DNA of 16,121 bases from an uncultured Clostridia bacterium (GTDB taxonomy: Bacteria; Bacillota; Clostridia; Christensenellales; Borkfalkiaceae). Of this stretch, positions 8,201 to 15,944 are shown piece after piece; position 1 is the stretch's first letter; every line of letters begins with the position of its first letter. The translations under genes and the position numbers were made by a program. The stretch lies in assembly GCA_937920115.1 (NCBI GenBank), contig CALGVF010000284.1, positions 1 through 16,121 on the forward strand, given 5' to 3'. The notes beneath the pieces were generated by a model, which saw only the letters and a program-made list of their open reading frames with translations, was not told the DNA's origin and did not search any database.

Positions 8201-9513
8201 ATTCGGCGAGAGTATACGCAGCGAGCGGCAGCGAAGAGATTAAATCGGAAGTCGAGGTGTACGCAGACGGCGTGAAACTTGACGTTGCAGACGGAATTTT
8301 CACCCCCGACGAATCGCTTGCGGGTAAGACCGTTACCGTAAAATACGTATTTAAGAAATCGGACGACTGCATAAGCGTTTACGAGACGGAAGTAGGAGTT
8401 GTCGACCCGATGATAGGTTATTCGGGCTTTATGAAGAACTACTTTATTGCGGGCGGCGACGCAGACCCGACTTGCGGAGCGGAAGGTCTTGCCTTCGGTA
8501 TTCCGACGGGCGGCAGCGGAACGATCGCGTTCGCTCGTAAAATCGACGCGAGATACGCGAAATTCTACTTCGTCATAAAGGGCGAAAAGTTCGCAAAGGG
8601 CTTCGATACGTTCAAAGTAACTCTCAGAGATTCTGAAAATTCCGCTACGACGCTTACCGTTTTGATAGAAAACATCTCGTCGGTATATTGGGCGAGAGTA
8701 GCGGGCGGCGAAAGAGCGGCGTTCACCGTCGAGCCGAACGGCAACTTCTCGATAGTTTACGACTACGAGAACAAGCGTTTCGTAGATTCCTACGGATATT
8801 CCTTAGGCGAAATAACGAAATGCGATAGCGGCAGACCGTTCGACGGTTTCGGTTCGGGCTTCGTTTACGCTTCTTTCGAGGCGACGGGAGCGACCGAAAA
8901 TCAGATAGTTCTTCTGCAATTCGCGAATCAGATTATAAACGATACGAGTTACGATTTCATTCAGCCGATAATAACCGTAAACGGTTACGTTTCGGGAAAT
9001 TATGCAATGGGAGCCACCGTTAATCTTCCGACCGCATCCGCTTACGACGCGTTGAGCGTATGCGGCAAGGTCAAAGTGACGGTAACCTGCGGTAAAGAAA
9101 CGATACTCTACAATAAAGACGCAAGCGAGCCTCAGTCGTTTACCGTAAATCAGTACGGAGTATATCAGATAATATATTCGGTCGAAGCGGAAGATATGGG
9201 CGGTCTTGCAAAAGTCACGCGTTTCGTGTATTGCTACGACACCGTTAAACCCGAACTCGAATTCGACGGCAGCATTCCTTCGGCGATAAGAAGCGGAGAT
9301 ACGATAAGTCTTCCGTCCTATACGATTAAGGACAACGGCGACGTGACGAAAGCGACCGTTACGATTTACGTCTGTACGCCCGACGGCGTTATGCATACTA
9401 TAAGCGACGGCAACGTTAAACTGACGGGCGCGGGCGAATATATCGTTTACTACCAAGTTACGGACGAGAACGGAAACATGAGTACGTACACGTTCAGAGT
9501 CAGCGTAGAATAA
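5278..9513 (+). CDS. Large secreted multi-domain surface protein, Ig-like and lectin-like modules
   Basis: A 1411-residue protein with a type I signal peptide (MKKKKLWL, hydrophobic core, likely cut after VAFA at residue 28). By eye the rest alternates two module kinds. Three longer beta-rich regions (about 40-248, 521-758 and 1045-1223) show jelly-roll/lectin-like patterning, for example F-x-V-T-L-R-D and Y-F-D-Y. Between and after them are about eight Ig-like modules (about 251-337, 342-431, 438-518, 766-858, 863-955, 956-1045, 1222-1324 and 1324-1411). Most of these carry the F-T-P-x-x-x-G-x-Y-x-x-x-Y signature, some ending D-x-x-G-N. No LPxTG motif, C-terminal membrane helix or S-layer domain is visible, so the protein may be released or held non-covalently. 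No catalytic motif is recognised. Its translational link to the importer suggests a glycan-binding or presenting role (inference). Module edges are approximate and the lectin-like label is tentative. Confidence 0.85.
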   Translation: MKKKKLWLSICSLALCVAASVVGMVAFAADSGKKPGDAFEYTETTPLKYKTYVSESGSAKKGLLLYGYDNGATASFKGSLSGVFETEMKATSSLGQTELRRYSLRFTDTATKQVFAVEISEGSTSYCNVSVGGDKAGVAYYKDNKAYGYTSESNAEGIYTFFSSGAVSVKFDPTTKIVSVHGENESYKTVWNFGEKYNDGKKFDHELSSFDNYTVEIAFDEIKSAGKGELLVYTFGGISFDSREIKNALRVNVAVKTKAIVGEKYALPKATVENVLEGKIDATATVNVYDENGGAVNDGKYEFTPEKAGNYYAYYSYKDGENEASQYCLIEAIDRENVTNSFDYAEKLEIPETVGLHSKVYLPEAKANCSLGVSALPADAVVTVYKNGTAAEGFENIEGGKYFSFDEAGSYTITYSAPVYGDFVKEEINVEVSASVAGVVSDEKVASLDVLDYGSRLSLEPTKVYLGGRELTATSTVKFPSGKTASAQDAYLDELGVYTLVETWEGGSREIEFTVSEPYTNLFTGTKAEFGELAYDNSRLGQTLEVSEIPLVYNKLINLADNKFDETLEDKTQNVPLLEMVIQPSKSGQKDMTGLFIEFVDAHDSSNFISIRVKYQDYDRNKNRIRTKATGQTWVGYYYNYRNSGMEVHDAQSHDDGGFIGNGTFLQSLNGMKFDESIIRFYFDYEKCSLYSKPDHLTSEDNSVVPWLVRDYNTTDETMSAGQNPWRGFTNGEVYMRIYAAGLSGTAKIGLLNVDGDVLDEKYVEDTEAPTITVDLPSGGEVPYALVNKPYEIFPFTAKDAYTGASVSDPEVYFGKTQIAVTNGKFTPDAEGIYTIVYKAKDYYGNESVKKVEVEARAELDKIKVGFVSELPSSADYGKKITLPEVDVSGGAGGYKTNVTVTCNGDEVAVEYGTFRCLKEGRYLVKYNVTDYVGTPANVTKTIMVTRSDKPVIDEDEITLPPEFFINESYDLGKYSARVYAASGSEEIKSEVEVYADGVKLDVADGIFTPDESLAGKTVTVKYVFKKSDDCISVYETEVGVVDPMIGYSGFMKNYFIAGGDADPTCGAEGLAFGIPTGGSGTIAFARKIDARYAKFYFVIKGEKFAKGFDTFKVTLRDSENSATTLTVLIENISSVYWARVAGGERAAFTVEPNGNFSIVYDYENKRFVDSYGYSLGEITKCDSGRPFDGFGSGFVYASFEATGATENQIVLLQFANQIINDTSYDFIQPIITVNGYVSGNYAMGATVNLPTASAYDALSVCGKVKVTVTCGKETILYNKDASEPQSFTVNQYGVYQIIYSVEAEDMGGLAKVTRFVYCYDTVKPELEFDGSIPSAIRSGDTISLPSYTIKDNGDVTKATVTIYVCTPDGVMHTISDGNVKLTGAGEYIVYYQVTDENGNMSTYTFRVSVE

Positions 9514-9528
9514 TCGGGAGAAAATAAT

Positions 9529-11517
9529 ATGAAGAAAAGTAAATTTACAAGAGCGGCGGCTGCGTTTTTAGCGGTTATCGCGATTGCAACTACGGCGGCT
9601 TCGTGCAAAAAGAACGGGGACAGCGGCAGCGACAGCGGTTCCGAATCGACGAGCGGCAACGAACCCGTCAGAAACGAAACCGTAATAAACTACGAAAAAG
9701 CCGACGCCATGCTTCCCGAAAGCATTGCGACCGCGGGAGTAAACATAGTCGAAAACGGCAAGAGCGACTACAAAATAGTCGTTCCCGAAAACGCCGACGC
9801 GATAATCTCTTTCGCGGCGACCGAGGCTCAGAATTTTATCAAGGATTCTACGGGGGTAACTATTCCCGTAGTCTCCGATTCGGGGTTGGACTTCGACGAG
9901 ACGGCTAAGTATATTTCAATAGGTCAGACGACGATATTCAAGGGTTCCGACCTCACGATTACAAAAGAAATGGGCGATACGGGCTACTTTATGAAGAGGT
10001 TTGGCAACACCCTCGTAATCGCGGCTAAAAACAGCAACGGTTCTCTTTCGGCGGTCTACGATTTCCTCAAATACGAAATCGGTCTCGAAGTGTACGCCAC
10101 GGACGAACTCGCTTACGAGAAAAAGAACACGGTCGCCCTTCTCGACTACAATATAATGTTCATTCCCGTTCTCGACAGGCGTAAAATACTCGCCGAAGCG
10201 TTCGACGCGAGCGACGTATACACGAAGAGAATGAGGCTTTGGTCTTGGTTCGGTCTCGGCGAGTGGATAACTTTCGCCCATACGACCGTTTCCACCTTCC
10301 TGCCGAAAGACAGATACTACGACGCTCACCCCGAGTGGTATTCGGAATCGGGTACGCAGGTCTGCTATTCCAACGCGGAAATGCGGGCGGCTATGGAAGA
10401 GTCGATAAAATCGTATATAAACCAAAATCCGAACGGATTTTACGTAATGATAGGTCACGAGGACGATAAGTTCATGTGCGGTTGCGACAACTGCGTTAAA
10501 GAACGCGAACTCATGGGCGGCTACGGCGGACAGGAACTCAACTTTACGAACAAAGTCGCCGAAGAACTCGAACCGTGGATAGCGGAAAATTATCCCGACA
10601 GGGAAATTTCCTTTGTGTTCTTTGCTTATCAGACTTCCGAAGAACCTCCCGCAAAATACGACGAGGCTACGGGCAAGTGGACTCCCGTGTGGAAAGATTT
10701 TTCGGTAAGACAGAACGTAAAGGTAATGATCGCTCCCGTTTATACCGACTTCTCGCAGTATTTAACGAGCGAGGAAAACGCGGCTTATTACAAGAATATG
10801 AAAGGTTGGGCTGAGATTTTCAAACAGGCGGGCGTTGAAGACGGACTCGTATTCTGGACTTACAGCACGGCGGCGACGAGTTATTTCGCGACCAATAACA
10901 ACTTCGCGATTTCGGGCGAACATTACAGAACGCTCGCCGACCTCGGCGCGGTCTACGTTATGGATCAGAACACCGCCGACTCAAACCTTCCCATGCTCGA
11001 ACAACTCAAACTCTACACGATGTCGAAAATGATGTACAGAAGAGACTACGACTACAACGAACTCGCAGACGACTTCATCGAGCATTATTACGGAGCGGCT
11101 TCGGACGAAATGAAAGAGTATTACGAGTTCATTCGCGCGAGATATAAATGGCTCAACGAAAATATGTCGTTTACGGGCAGAATTTTCTCCGATACGACCT
11201 TGCCGGCGTATTGGACTCGTCCCGTCGTACAGGAAATGCTCGACATTATCGACAGAGGTCTTGCGAAACTCGAAACCATAAAGACGAGCGACCCCGAGAG
11301 ATACGAAGTTCTCTACGCGAGATTGAAGAGAGAAAAACTTTCTCCCATATACTTTATGTTCGAGTATTATATGGACTATCTCACGCAAGAGAAAAAAGAA
11401 GAGTATTACAAGGATATGGAAACGTATACGGCTAAATTCAACATTCTCGGAACGAGGGAAGGCGCGAACAACATGCTTTCCAAACTCGAAGGTTGGAAGA
11501 GTCAGATTTACGGTTAA
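9529..11517 (+). CDS. DUF4838 family lipoprotein, glycosidase-like
   Basis: A 662-residue lipoprotein. The signal peptide ends in AASC with Cys26 as the lipid site, followed by a Ser/Gly/Asp linker to about residue 45. Residues about 60-200 form an alpha/beta domain of the kind found ahead of GH67 and GH20 catalytic barrels (A-T-E-A-Q-N-F-I...T-G-V-T-I-P-V, then YISIG). The DUF4838 part follows, with H251 in a WITFAHT segment, the AHPEWY motif at 266-271 and the cysteine motif CGCDNC (C317, C319, C322). These cysteines could bind metal or form disulfides outside the cell. The C-terminal third is helical with a YYGAA motif. The family (PF16126) occurs in carbohydrate-use loci, but its reaction is unknown. 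GGGAG at 9516-9520 lies 8 bases before the ATG, 15 bases after the previous stop. It is a divergent paralogue of the first gene. Confidence 0.85.
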   Translation: MKKSKFTRAAAAFLAVIAIATTAASCKKNGDSGSDSGSESTSGNEPVRNETVINYEKADAMLPESIATAGVNIVENGKSDYKIVVPENADAIISFAATEAQNFIKDSTGVTIPVVSDSGLDFDETAKYISIGQTTIFKGSDLTITKEMGDTGYFMKRFGNTLVIAAKNSNGSLSAVYDFLKYEIGLEVYATDELAYEKKNTVALLDYNIMFIPVLDRRKILAEAFDASDVYTKRMRLWSWFGLGEWITFAHTTVSTFLPKDRYYDAHPEWYSESGTQVCYSNAEMRAAMEESIKSYINQNPNGFYVMIGHEDDKFMCGCDNCVKERELMGGYGGQELNFTNKVAEELEPWIAENYPDREISFVFFAYQTSEEPPAKYDEATGKWTPVWKDFSVRQNVKVMIAPVYTDFSQYLTSEENAAYYKNMKGWAEIFKQAGVEDGLVFWTYSTAATSYFATNNNFAISGEHYRTLADLGAVYVMDQNTADSNLPMLEQLKLYTMSKMMYRRDYDYNELADDFIEHYYGAASDEMKEYYEFIRARYKWLNENMSFTGRIFSDTTLPAYWTRPVVQEMLDIIDRGLAKLETIKTSDPERYEVLYARLKREKLSPIYFMFEYYMDYLTQEKKEEYYKDMETYTAKFNILGTREGANNMLSKLEGWKSQIYG

Positions 11518-11522
11518 GGAGG
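11515..11522 (+). promoter_or_regulatory. Perfect Shine-Dalgarno that includes the upstream stop codon
   Basis: TAAGGAGG is fully complementary to the usual 16S rRNA 3' tail, and its first three bases are the TAA stop of the DUF4838 gene. The ATG follows at 11527, 4 bases beyond the site. Termination of one gene and initiation of the next therefore happen on the same bases, predicting coupled, efficient translation. Confidence 0.7.
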
Positions 11523-11526
11523 AACT

Positions 11527-12966
11527 ATGAAGAGATTTATATATTCGTTAATCGCGTTGACTATCTTGCTTGCGGTCTGTTTCGGAACGGTCGCTTGTAA
11601 AAAGAAAGGCGACGGAACGAGCGGCGACGGCGAATCGGTATCGACTCCGACGAGCGAAAGCGTTTCGGAATCGGTTTCCACGCCGACGAGCGAAAGCGAA
11701 AAGGTAAACGTTACCGTAAAACTCAGCGAAACGGCTAAAACCGTGAAAGCGGACGAGGTTTTCAATCTTACCGCCACGGTTACTCCCGTCCGTTCGGTGC
11801 GTTGGACTTCGAGCGACGATAAAGTCGCCGCGGTCAGTTCGACGGGCAGAGTAATCGCCAAAAAAGAGGGTACGGCTACGATAACCGCGGAAGCGGAAGG
11901 GTCGAAAGCGACTTGCCTTGTCACCGTTACGGCGGCTGATACGAGCGAGTACTATATCCTTACGGATAAAACGGAATATCTCACCGCGGTGGGAACGGAA
12001 ACCCCGAAGACGATAAACGCGAAAGTTTATCTGTCCGACGGAAACGGCGACAGAGAGACGGGAGAGGCGATTGCGTTCGAGAGTCTCGACGAGAGCGTGG
12101 CGACCGTATCGGAAAGCGGAGTAATTACCCCTGTTTCGGTAGGTACGACGGAAATAATCGTGTCGGGAGCGGGCGTGAATACTTACATTACCGCCGACGT
12201 ATACACCGCCGCGATAACCACGCCTTACGAGTGGCTCGATATGTTTAAGGAAGACGAAAAGCACGATGACAGATACTATCTCGAAAACGATATCGATTTT
12301 ATTGGCGTGACCTACGATTTCGGCAAAGATTTCCCGATATTCAGCGCGGAAGTCAACGGAAACTTCCACACCGTGAAAAATATTACCGAGTGGAGAGATA
12401 AGCGGTATTCCGACCCGACGAGAGACGCTTTCCAAGGACTTTTCGGAACGGACGTATTCGGAATGAGACTCAAAAACATAGCCTTTAAGAATATCCGTTT
12501 CACGAAAAGCGATTGCGCGGTCATAGGCGATTCGATGCGTATGCACCCCGGTAATTATCAATGGGGCGACCCGTTGTACGAGACCAAACTCACGAACGTT
12601 AATATCGAAGCGATATACGACGTAGACGGTTCGGGACTTTTCAAAACGGTCTACGGCGGAAGTATGGAAAACGTATTCGCGTATCTTCGTAGAAGCGACG
12701 GTTCGACGTTCGGTTCGAACTTCAACTGCATAGTAAGGGAAGACTATCTGAATTGGGGCTTGGGAACAAGCGAATTCACAAATGTAATAGTATACGTCGA
12801 AGGCGGTACGAAGTGGGAAAAAGCCCCCTCTTCGGTTGGAATAACGATAAAAAATTCCTACATTTCCGCAACGAGACAGGACGCGTTGTACAGGGCGTTT
12901 ACTACGTTCGATAAAAACGTGTGGAAACTTTCGGAGAAAACTCTCCCCGAGTTCGTCGCAGGTTGA
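11527..12966 (+). CDS. Lipoprotein with two BIG2-type domains and a beta-helix-like C-terminus
   Basis: A 479-residue surface lipoprotein. The signal peptide ends in TVAC (Cys24), and a Ser/Thr/Glu tether with a 12-residue repeat runs to about residue 58. Two BIG2-like Ig domains follow: about 60-138 (RWTSSDDKVAAVSSTGRV, then KEGTATITAEAEG) and about 142-228 (AFESLDESVATVSESGVI, then VGTTEIIVSGAG). Residues about 231-479 begin PYEWLDMF and contain YYLENDIDFIG, a pattern seen ahead of GLUG-type or right-handed beta-helix surface domains. A chain of short I/V-N-I/V strands follows (KNIAFKNIRF, LTNVNIEAIYD, FTNVIVYVEG, ITIKNSYIS). No catalytic residues are recognisable. A binding or adhesion role for the glycan handled by the neighbours is inferred. 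It starts directly after the DUF4838 gene. Confidence 0.82.
   Translation: MKRFIYSLIALTILLAVCFGTVACKKKGDGTSGDGESVSTPTSESVSESVSTPTSESEKVNVTVKLSETAKTVKADEVFNLTATVTPVRSVRWTSSDDKVAAVSSTGRVIAKKEGTATITAEAEGSKATCLVTVTAADTSEYYILTDKTEYLTAVGTETPKTINAKVYLSDGNGDRETGEAIAFESLDESVATVSESGVITPVSVGTTEIIVSGAGVNTYITADVYTAAITTPYEWLDMFKEDEKHDDRYYLENDIDFIGVTYDFGKDFPIFSAEVNGNFHTVKNITEWRDKRYSDPTRDAFQGLFGTDVFGMRLKNIAFKNIRFTKSDCAVIGDSMRMHPGNYQWGDPLYETKLTNVNIEAIYDVDGSGLFKTVYGGSMENVFAYLRRSDGSTFGSNFNCIVREDYLNWGLGTSEFTNVIVYVEGGTKWEKAPSSVGITIKNSYISATRQDALYRAFTTFDKNVWKLSEKTLPEFVAG
11632..11700 (+). repeat. 36-bp tandem repeat encoding a Ser/Thr/Glu tether
   Basis: About 31 bases starting GAATCGGT at 11632 recur at 11668 with few differences, giving a 36-base, 12-residue period (ESVSTPTSES...). 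It lies between the lipidated cysteine and the first BIG2 domain and forms a flexible spacer. Such repeats can change copy number by slippage. Confidence 0.75.
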
Positions 12967-12976
12967 AATACCTGTG
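12957..12976 (+). other. Hairpin with the stop codon in its loop
   Basis: CGCAGGT (12957-12963) can pair with ACCTGTG (12970-12976), giving seven pairs including one G-U. The six-base loop TGAAAT contains the TGA stop of the BIG2 lipoprotein gene. No T run follows. It sits at the start of the 59-base gap before the next gene, the longest gap between the complete genes, and may be a 3'-end or processing structure. Confidence 0.3.
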
Positions 12977-13025
12977 CGTTTGGGGGTAGTTTATAAAAAA
13001 TCTTCAATAAAATAAGGAGAAAAAG

Positions 13026-15929
13026 ATGAAGAAGATGAAAAGAAGCAGTCGGATTTTATCCGCGTTGGCTATCGTATTTTCTTTGTGCTTGGTATGTTTC
13101 GCCGCGTGTACGAGCGGCGGAGACAATTCCGCGACGAAGAAATACTCCGTGACCGTGAACGCCTGCGAGGGCGTGACGGTCGATTGTCCGACAGAGGTTA
13201 AGGAAAACGAAAACCTGTCGTTTACCGTGACCGTTACGGACGGCTACGAGGGCGAACCGAGGGTCGAAGCGACCGTAGGCGGCAACGCCGCGGAAGCGAA
13301 GAAAGGGGATAACGGTTCCTATACGATCGAAAAGGTCGGGGGAGAAGTCGTCGTCAACGTTTCGGGCGTTACCAAAACGGCTTCCGTATTTACCGTAACC
13401 GTAAACGCGTGCGAGGGAGCGACCGTATCGGGTCTCGACAAGACCGTCGCTAAAAACGGAGTTCTTACGTTCTCCGTCGGCGTTAAAGAGGGTTACGAGG
13501 GAACTCCCGTAGTTACGGCTACAATAGGCGGCAAAGAAGCGGCGATTTCGAGCGGAATCGGCAATTTCACCTCGATTGACAATATCGACGGCGACGTTGT
13601 GATAACGATTACGGGACTTACGAAAAAGAGCCTTATGGTTACTAAAACCGCAGGCAACGGCGTTACCGTAAACGGCGAAAACAGCGTTTTGTACGGAGAA
13701 GATTATACTTTCACGGTTACGCTTGCCGACGGATACAGCGATTTGACCGTTACCGCCACGGTTGACGGAAAAGTTGTAGATTGTACCGAAAGTAACGGCG
13801 TTTATACCGTAAAAGCGGTAAAAGGTTCGCTTACCGTAGACGCGAAAGCGAACGGAACGAAGAAATACAAAATCGACTTTACGACCGAGAACGAAAACAT
13901 CGTTCTTCCCGAGACCGCGGAAGTAAAATCCGGCGAAGATTATACGTTTGAAGTTTCGGCGAAAGAGGGCTACGTTTTGGACGGCGAAGTTACCGTAAAG
14001 GTAAACGAGGTCGAAATTGCCAAAAACGCCGACGGCAAATGGACTATTTCCAACGTAACCGAGTATTGCTACGTTGAGGTTATCGCCGAGGCGAAAGAAA
14101 TCACTTACGCCATTACCTATACCGCGGACGTCGAAGAAGGACTCGGCGTACAAACTCTCACTCATTACGCTTATTCGGCGACTAACGTGAAATTCGCCAT
14201 TACGCTTGCAAGCGATTATAACAAATCGGCTATAACGGTTACTTACGCTTACGGCGATAAGGCTCCCGAAACTTTGGAGGCGGACGAAGACGGTTATTAC
14301 TCTTTCGCGAACGTTAAGTCGGACGTTACCATAAACGTTACGGGACTTACGCTCAACAATTACGACGTAAAATTCCTGCTCGGCGACGAGGTGAAATATA
14401 CCGCTAAGGTCAAAGTTCACGAAAAACTTACCGCGGAGCAACTCGAAAACGCAGAAACGGAAGTAGTAAAAGGCACGGAATATAAGTTCGTTAAATGGAA
14501 CGAAGATACCGACGTCGAAATAACTTCCGATTGCTCGTTCGTAGCGGTAACCCTTTGGGGCGAAGCGACGGGAAGCAAGTTTATCAGAGACGAAAAGGTC
14601 GTAAACGGAAAACTCGCTATGTCGGAAGATACCGAAGAGACCCTTCCCGACGGATTTGAAAAAGTTTACAAATACGTCTGGGCGGACGGCGAAAATTTCG
14701 GAGCGAATTCCGTTTCAGATTTGAATATCGCGAAATACAAAAAACTCGAAGTCATGATAAAGAGCAACCACTTTTTCATATTCGCGAACGGCTCCGATTG
14801 GGTATACTCGGGTATATTTGACAGTTGGGTTAAATTCAGCGTTGAAAAAACGGCGACCGCCGAATATAAACTTACGGTTATCAACAACGGCGAAAAGACT
14901 TACGAAGTTACTCTTAAAGGCGAAACGGTTGCAAATATGTTCTACAACGTAATGGGTTCTCGTCAGGAAGGCTCGGAAGAGGCGTATACGCTTTGGACTA
15001 CCGAATTAAGAGGAGTACTCGACGAAAATTACGCTCCATCGGCGGCAACGGGAACTCTTATGGGTTGTCCGCTCCGCGAGGATAAAAACCTCGGCGTTGC
15101 TACCGACGTAGTCGCTCCTATGGGCTACGACACCGTTTACGCGGCGAAAGATCCCGACATGGCGGCTATAAATATCGGTAAATATTCCGAAGTTCGCGTA
15201 GGAATTATGCTTAACGGTTACTATTTGTTTAAGTCCGATTGGACGGCAATGGCAGACAAACGCGGAATGTGGCTCGAAATCAAAATGACGAAAGAGAGCG
15301 GCGTATGGACCGTAACGGTAAGCAATCTCTATCAGGGAGACGTGTATTATCAGGCGACTACGAGCAATAACTTCCTCAATGAAATAATTACTTGGGGATA
15401 CTCTCAGCCGTCCGACGAGAGCGTTCAGAAAATATACGTTACCGAACTTCGCGGAACGCCCGACAATTCTTACGGAAGTATAGATAAGTCGATTTTCGCG
15501 GGCGGAGTAAAAGACGAGACGGCGGAAGTACCCGACGGTTACGAAAGCCTTTACGTTTATACTCACGAAAACGGAACGACAGCCGATAGTTATGTAAAAA
15601 TGAGTTTCAGCGATATTTCGCTTGAAGGTTACGATATTATTAGTTTCGTTGCATGGAGCGATCAGGAACTCTTCCTCACGGGTTGGGGCGTGTATGTAAC
15701 TCGCGGACAAAAAGCCGAAATCACTCTCAGAAGAACGGAAAACGGTTGGAAGATTTCTTGCAGCGTGACAGTACAAGGCGGCGACGCCGCAACGTGGCTT
15801 GAAGCGGAACACGAAGGAAATACCATAGCGACGGTTTTCAATCAATGGGAACTCAACGAAAGGTACGTCGGCGAAGGTCAGGGACACTTCTACGTAACCA
15901 ACTTAATTACACATAAAATAGCCGAATAA
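13026..15929 (+). CDS. Large repeat-rich lipoprotein with three C-terminal tandem modules
   Basis: A 967-residue lipoprotein. The signal peptide ends in FAAC (Cys28) and AAGGAG (13014-13019) lies 6 bases before the ATG. The N-terminal half is a string of Ig-like or beta-grasp repeats of about 80 residues, starting near 39, 121, 202, 280 and 359. The first two are closely similar (both begin VTVNACEG and share GYEG). A sixth unit (about 446-515, ending YKFVKWNEDTDVEITSDCSFVAV-like) resembles InlB B/Listeria-Bacteroides repeats. The C-terminal half holds three related modules of about 145 residues (about 516-668, 670-815 and 817-967). Each has a P-x-G-[FY]-[ED]-x-[VL]-Y motif early, an aromatic K-Y/G-Y strand region, and ends in T-E-L-R-G or a variant (T-N-L in the last). 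I do not recognise this module; a carbohydrate-binding beta sandwich is the best guess. No LPxTG or catalytic motif is visible. Confidence 0.85.
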   Translation: MKKMKRSSRILSALAIVFSLCLVCFAACTSGGDNSATKKYSVTVNACEGVTVDCPTEVKENENLSFTVTVTDGYEGEPRVEATVGGNAAEAKKGDNGSYTIEKVGGEVVVNVSGVTKTASVFTVTVNACEGATVSGLDKTVAKNGVLTFSVGVKEGYEGTPVVTATIGGKEAAISSGIGNFTSIDNIDGDVVITITGLTKKSLMVTKTAGNGVTVNGENSVLYGEDYTFTVTLADGYSDLTVTATVDGKVVDCTESNGVYTVKAVKGSLTVDAKANGTKKYKIDFTTENENIVLPETAEVKSGEDYTFEVSAKEGYVLDGEVTVKVNEVEIAKNADGKWTISNVTEYCYVEVIAEAKEITYAITYTADVEEGLGVQTLTHYAYSATNVKFAITLASDYNKSAITVTYAYGDKAPETLEADEDGYYSFANVKSDVTINVTGLTLNNYDVKFLLGDEVKYTAKVKVHEKLTAEQLENAETEVVKGTEYKFVKWNEDTDVEITSDCSFVAVTLWGEATGSKFIRDEKVVNGKLAMSEDTEETLPDGFEKVYKYVWADGENFGANSVSDLNIAKYKKLEVMIKSNHFFIFANGSDWVYSGIFDSWVKFSVEKTATAEYKLTVINNGEKTYEVTLKGETVANMFYNVMGSRQEGSEEAYTLWTTELRGVLDENYAPSAATGTLMGCPLREDKNLGVATDVVAPMGYDTVYAAKDPDMAAINIGKYSEVRVGIMLNGYYLFKSDWTAMADKRGMWLEIKMTKESGVWTVTVSNLYQGDVYYQATTSNNFLNEIITWGYSQPSDESVQKIYVTELRGTPDNSYGSIDKSIFAGGVKDETAEVPDGYESLYVYTHENGTTADSYVKMSFSDISLEGYDIISFVAWSDQELFLTGWGVYVTRGQKAEITLRRTENGWKISCSVTVQGGDAATWLEAEHEGNTIATVFNQWELNERYVGEGQGHFYVTNLITHKIAE

Positions 15930-15935
15930 TCGGCT
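15920..15935 (+). other. Short hairpin around the stop codon of the repeat lipoprotein
   Basis: AGCCGA (15920-15925) pairs exactly with TCGGCT (15930-15935) around the loop ATAA, which holds most of the TAA stop. It lies ten bases before a much stronger hairpin, so the transcript end of this gene carries two stacked stem-loops. Confidence 0.35.
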
Positions 15936-15944
15936 TATAGCAAG

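Noticed and set aside
9247..9513. Cell-wall sorting signal at the end of the 1411-residue protein
   Set aside because: No LPxTG-like motif, terminal hydrophobic helix or basic tail is present; the protein ends in an Ig-like module.
11548..12561. Minus-strand open frame opposite the BIG2 lipoprotein gene
   Set aside because: Arg-rich product without recognisable domains, while the plus-strand frame has a signal peptide, lipobox and BIG2 motifs.
12963..12997. Promoter in the gap before the repeat lipoprotein gene (TTGAAA and TATAAA)
   Set aside because: The spacing between the two elements is about 23 bases, too long for a standard promoter, and the gap is only 59 bases.
13056..14441. Minus-strand open frame opposite the repeat lipoprotein gene
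   Set aside because: Its apparent repetitiveness merely mirrors the plus-strand repeats; no ribosome binding site or domain supports it.
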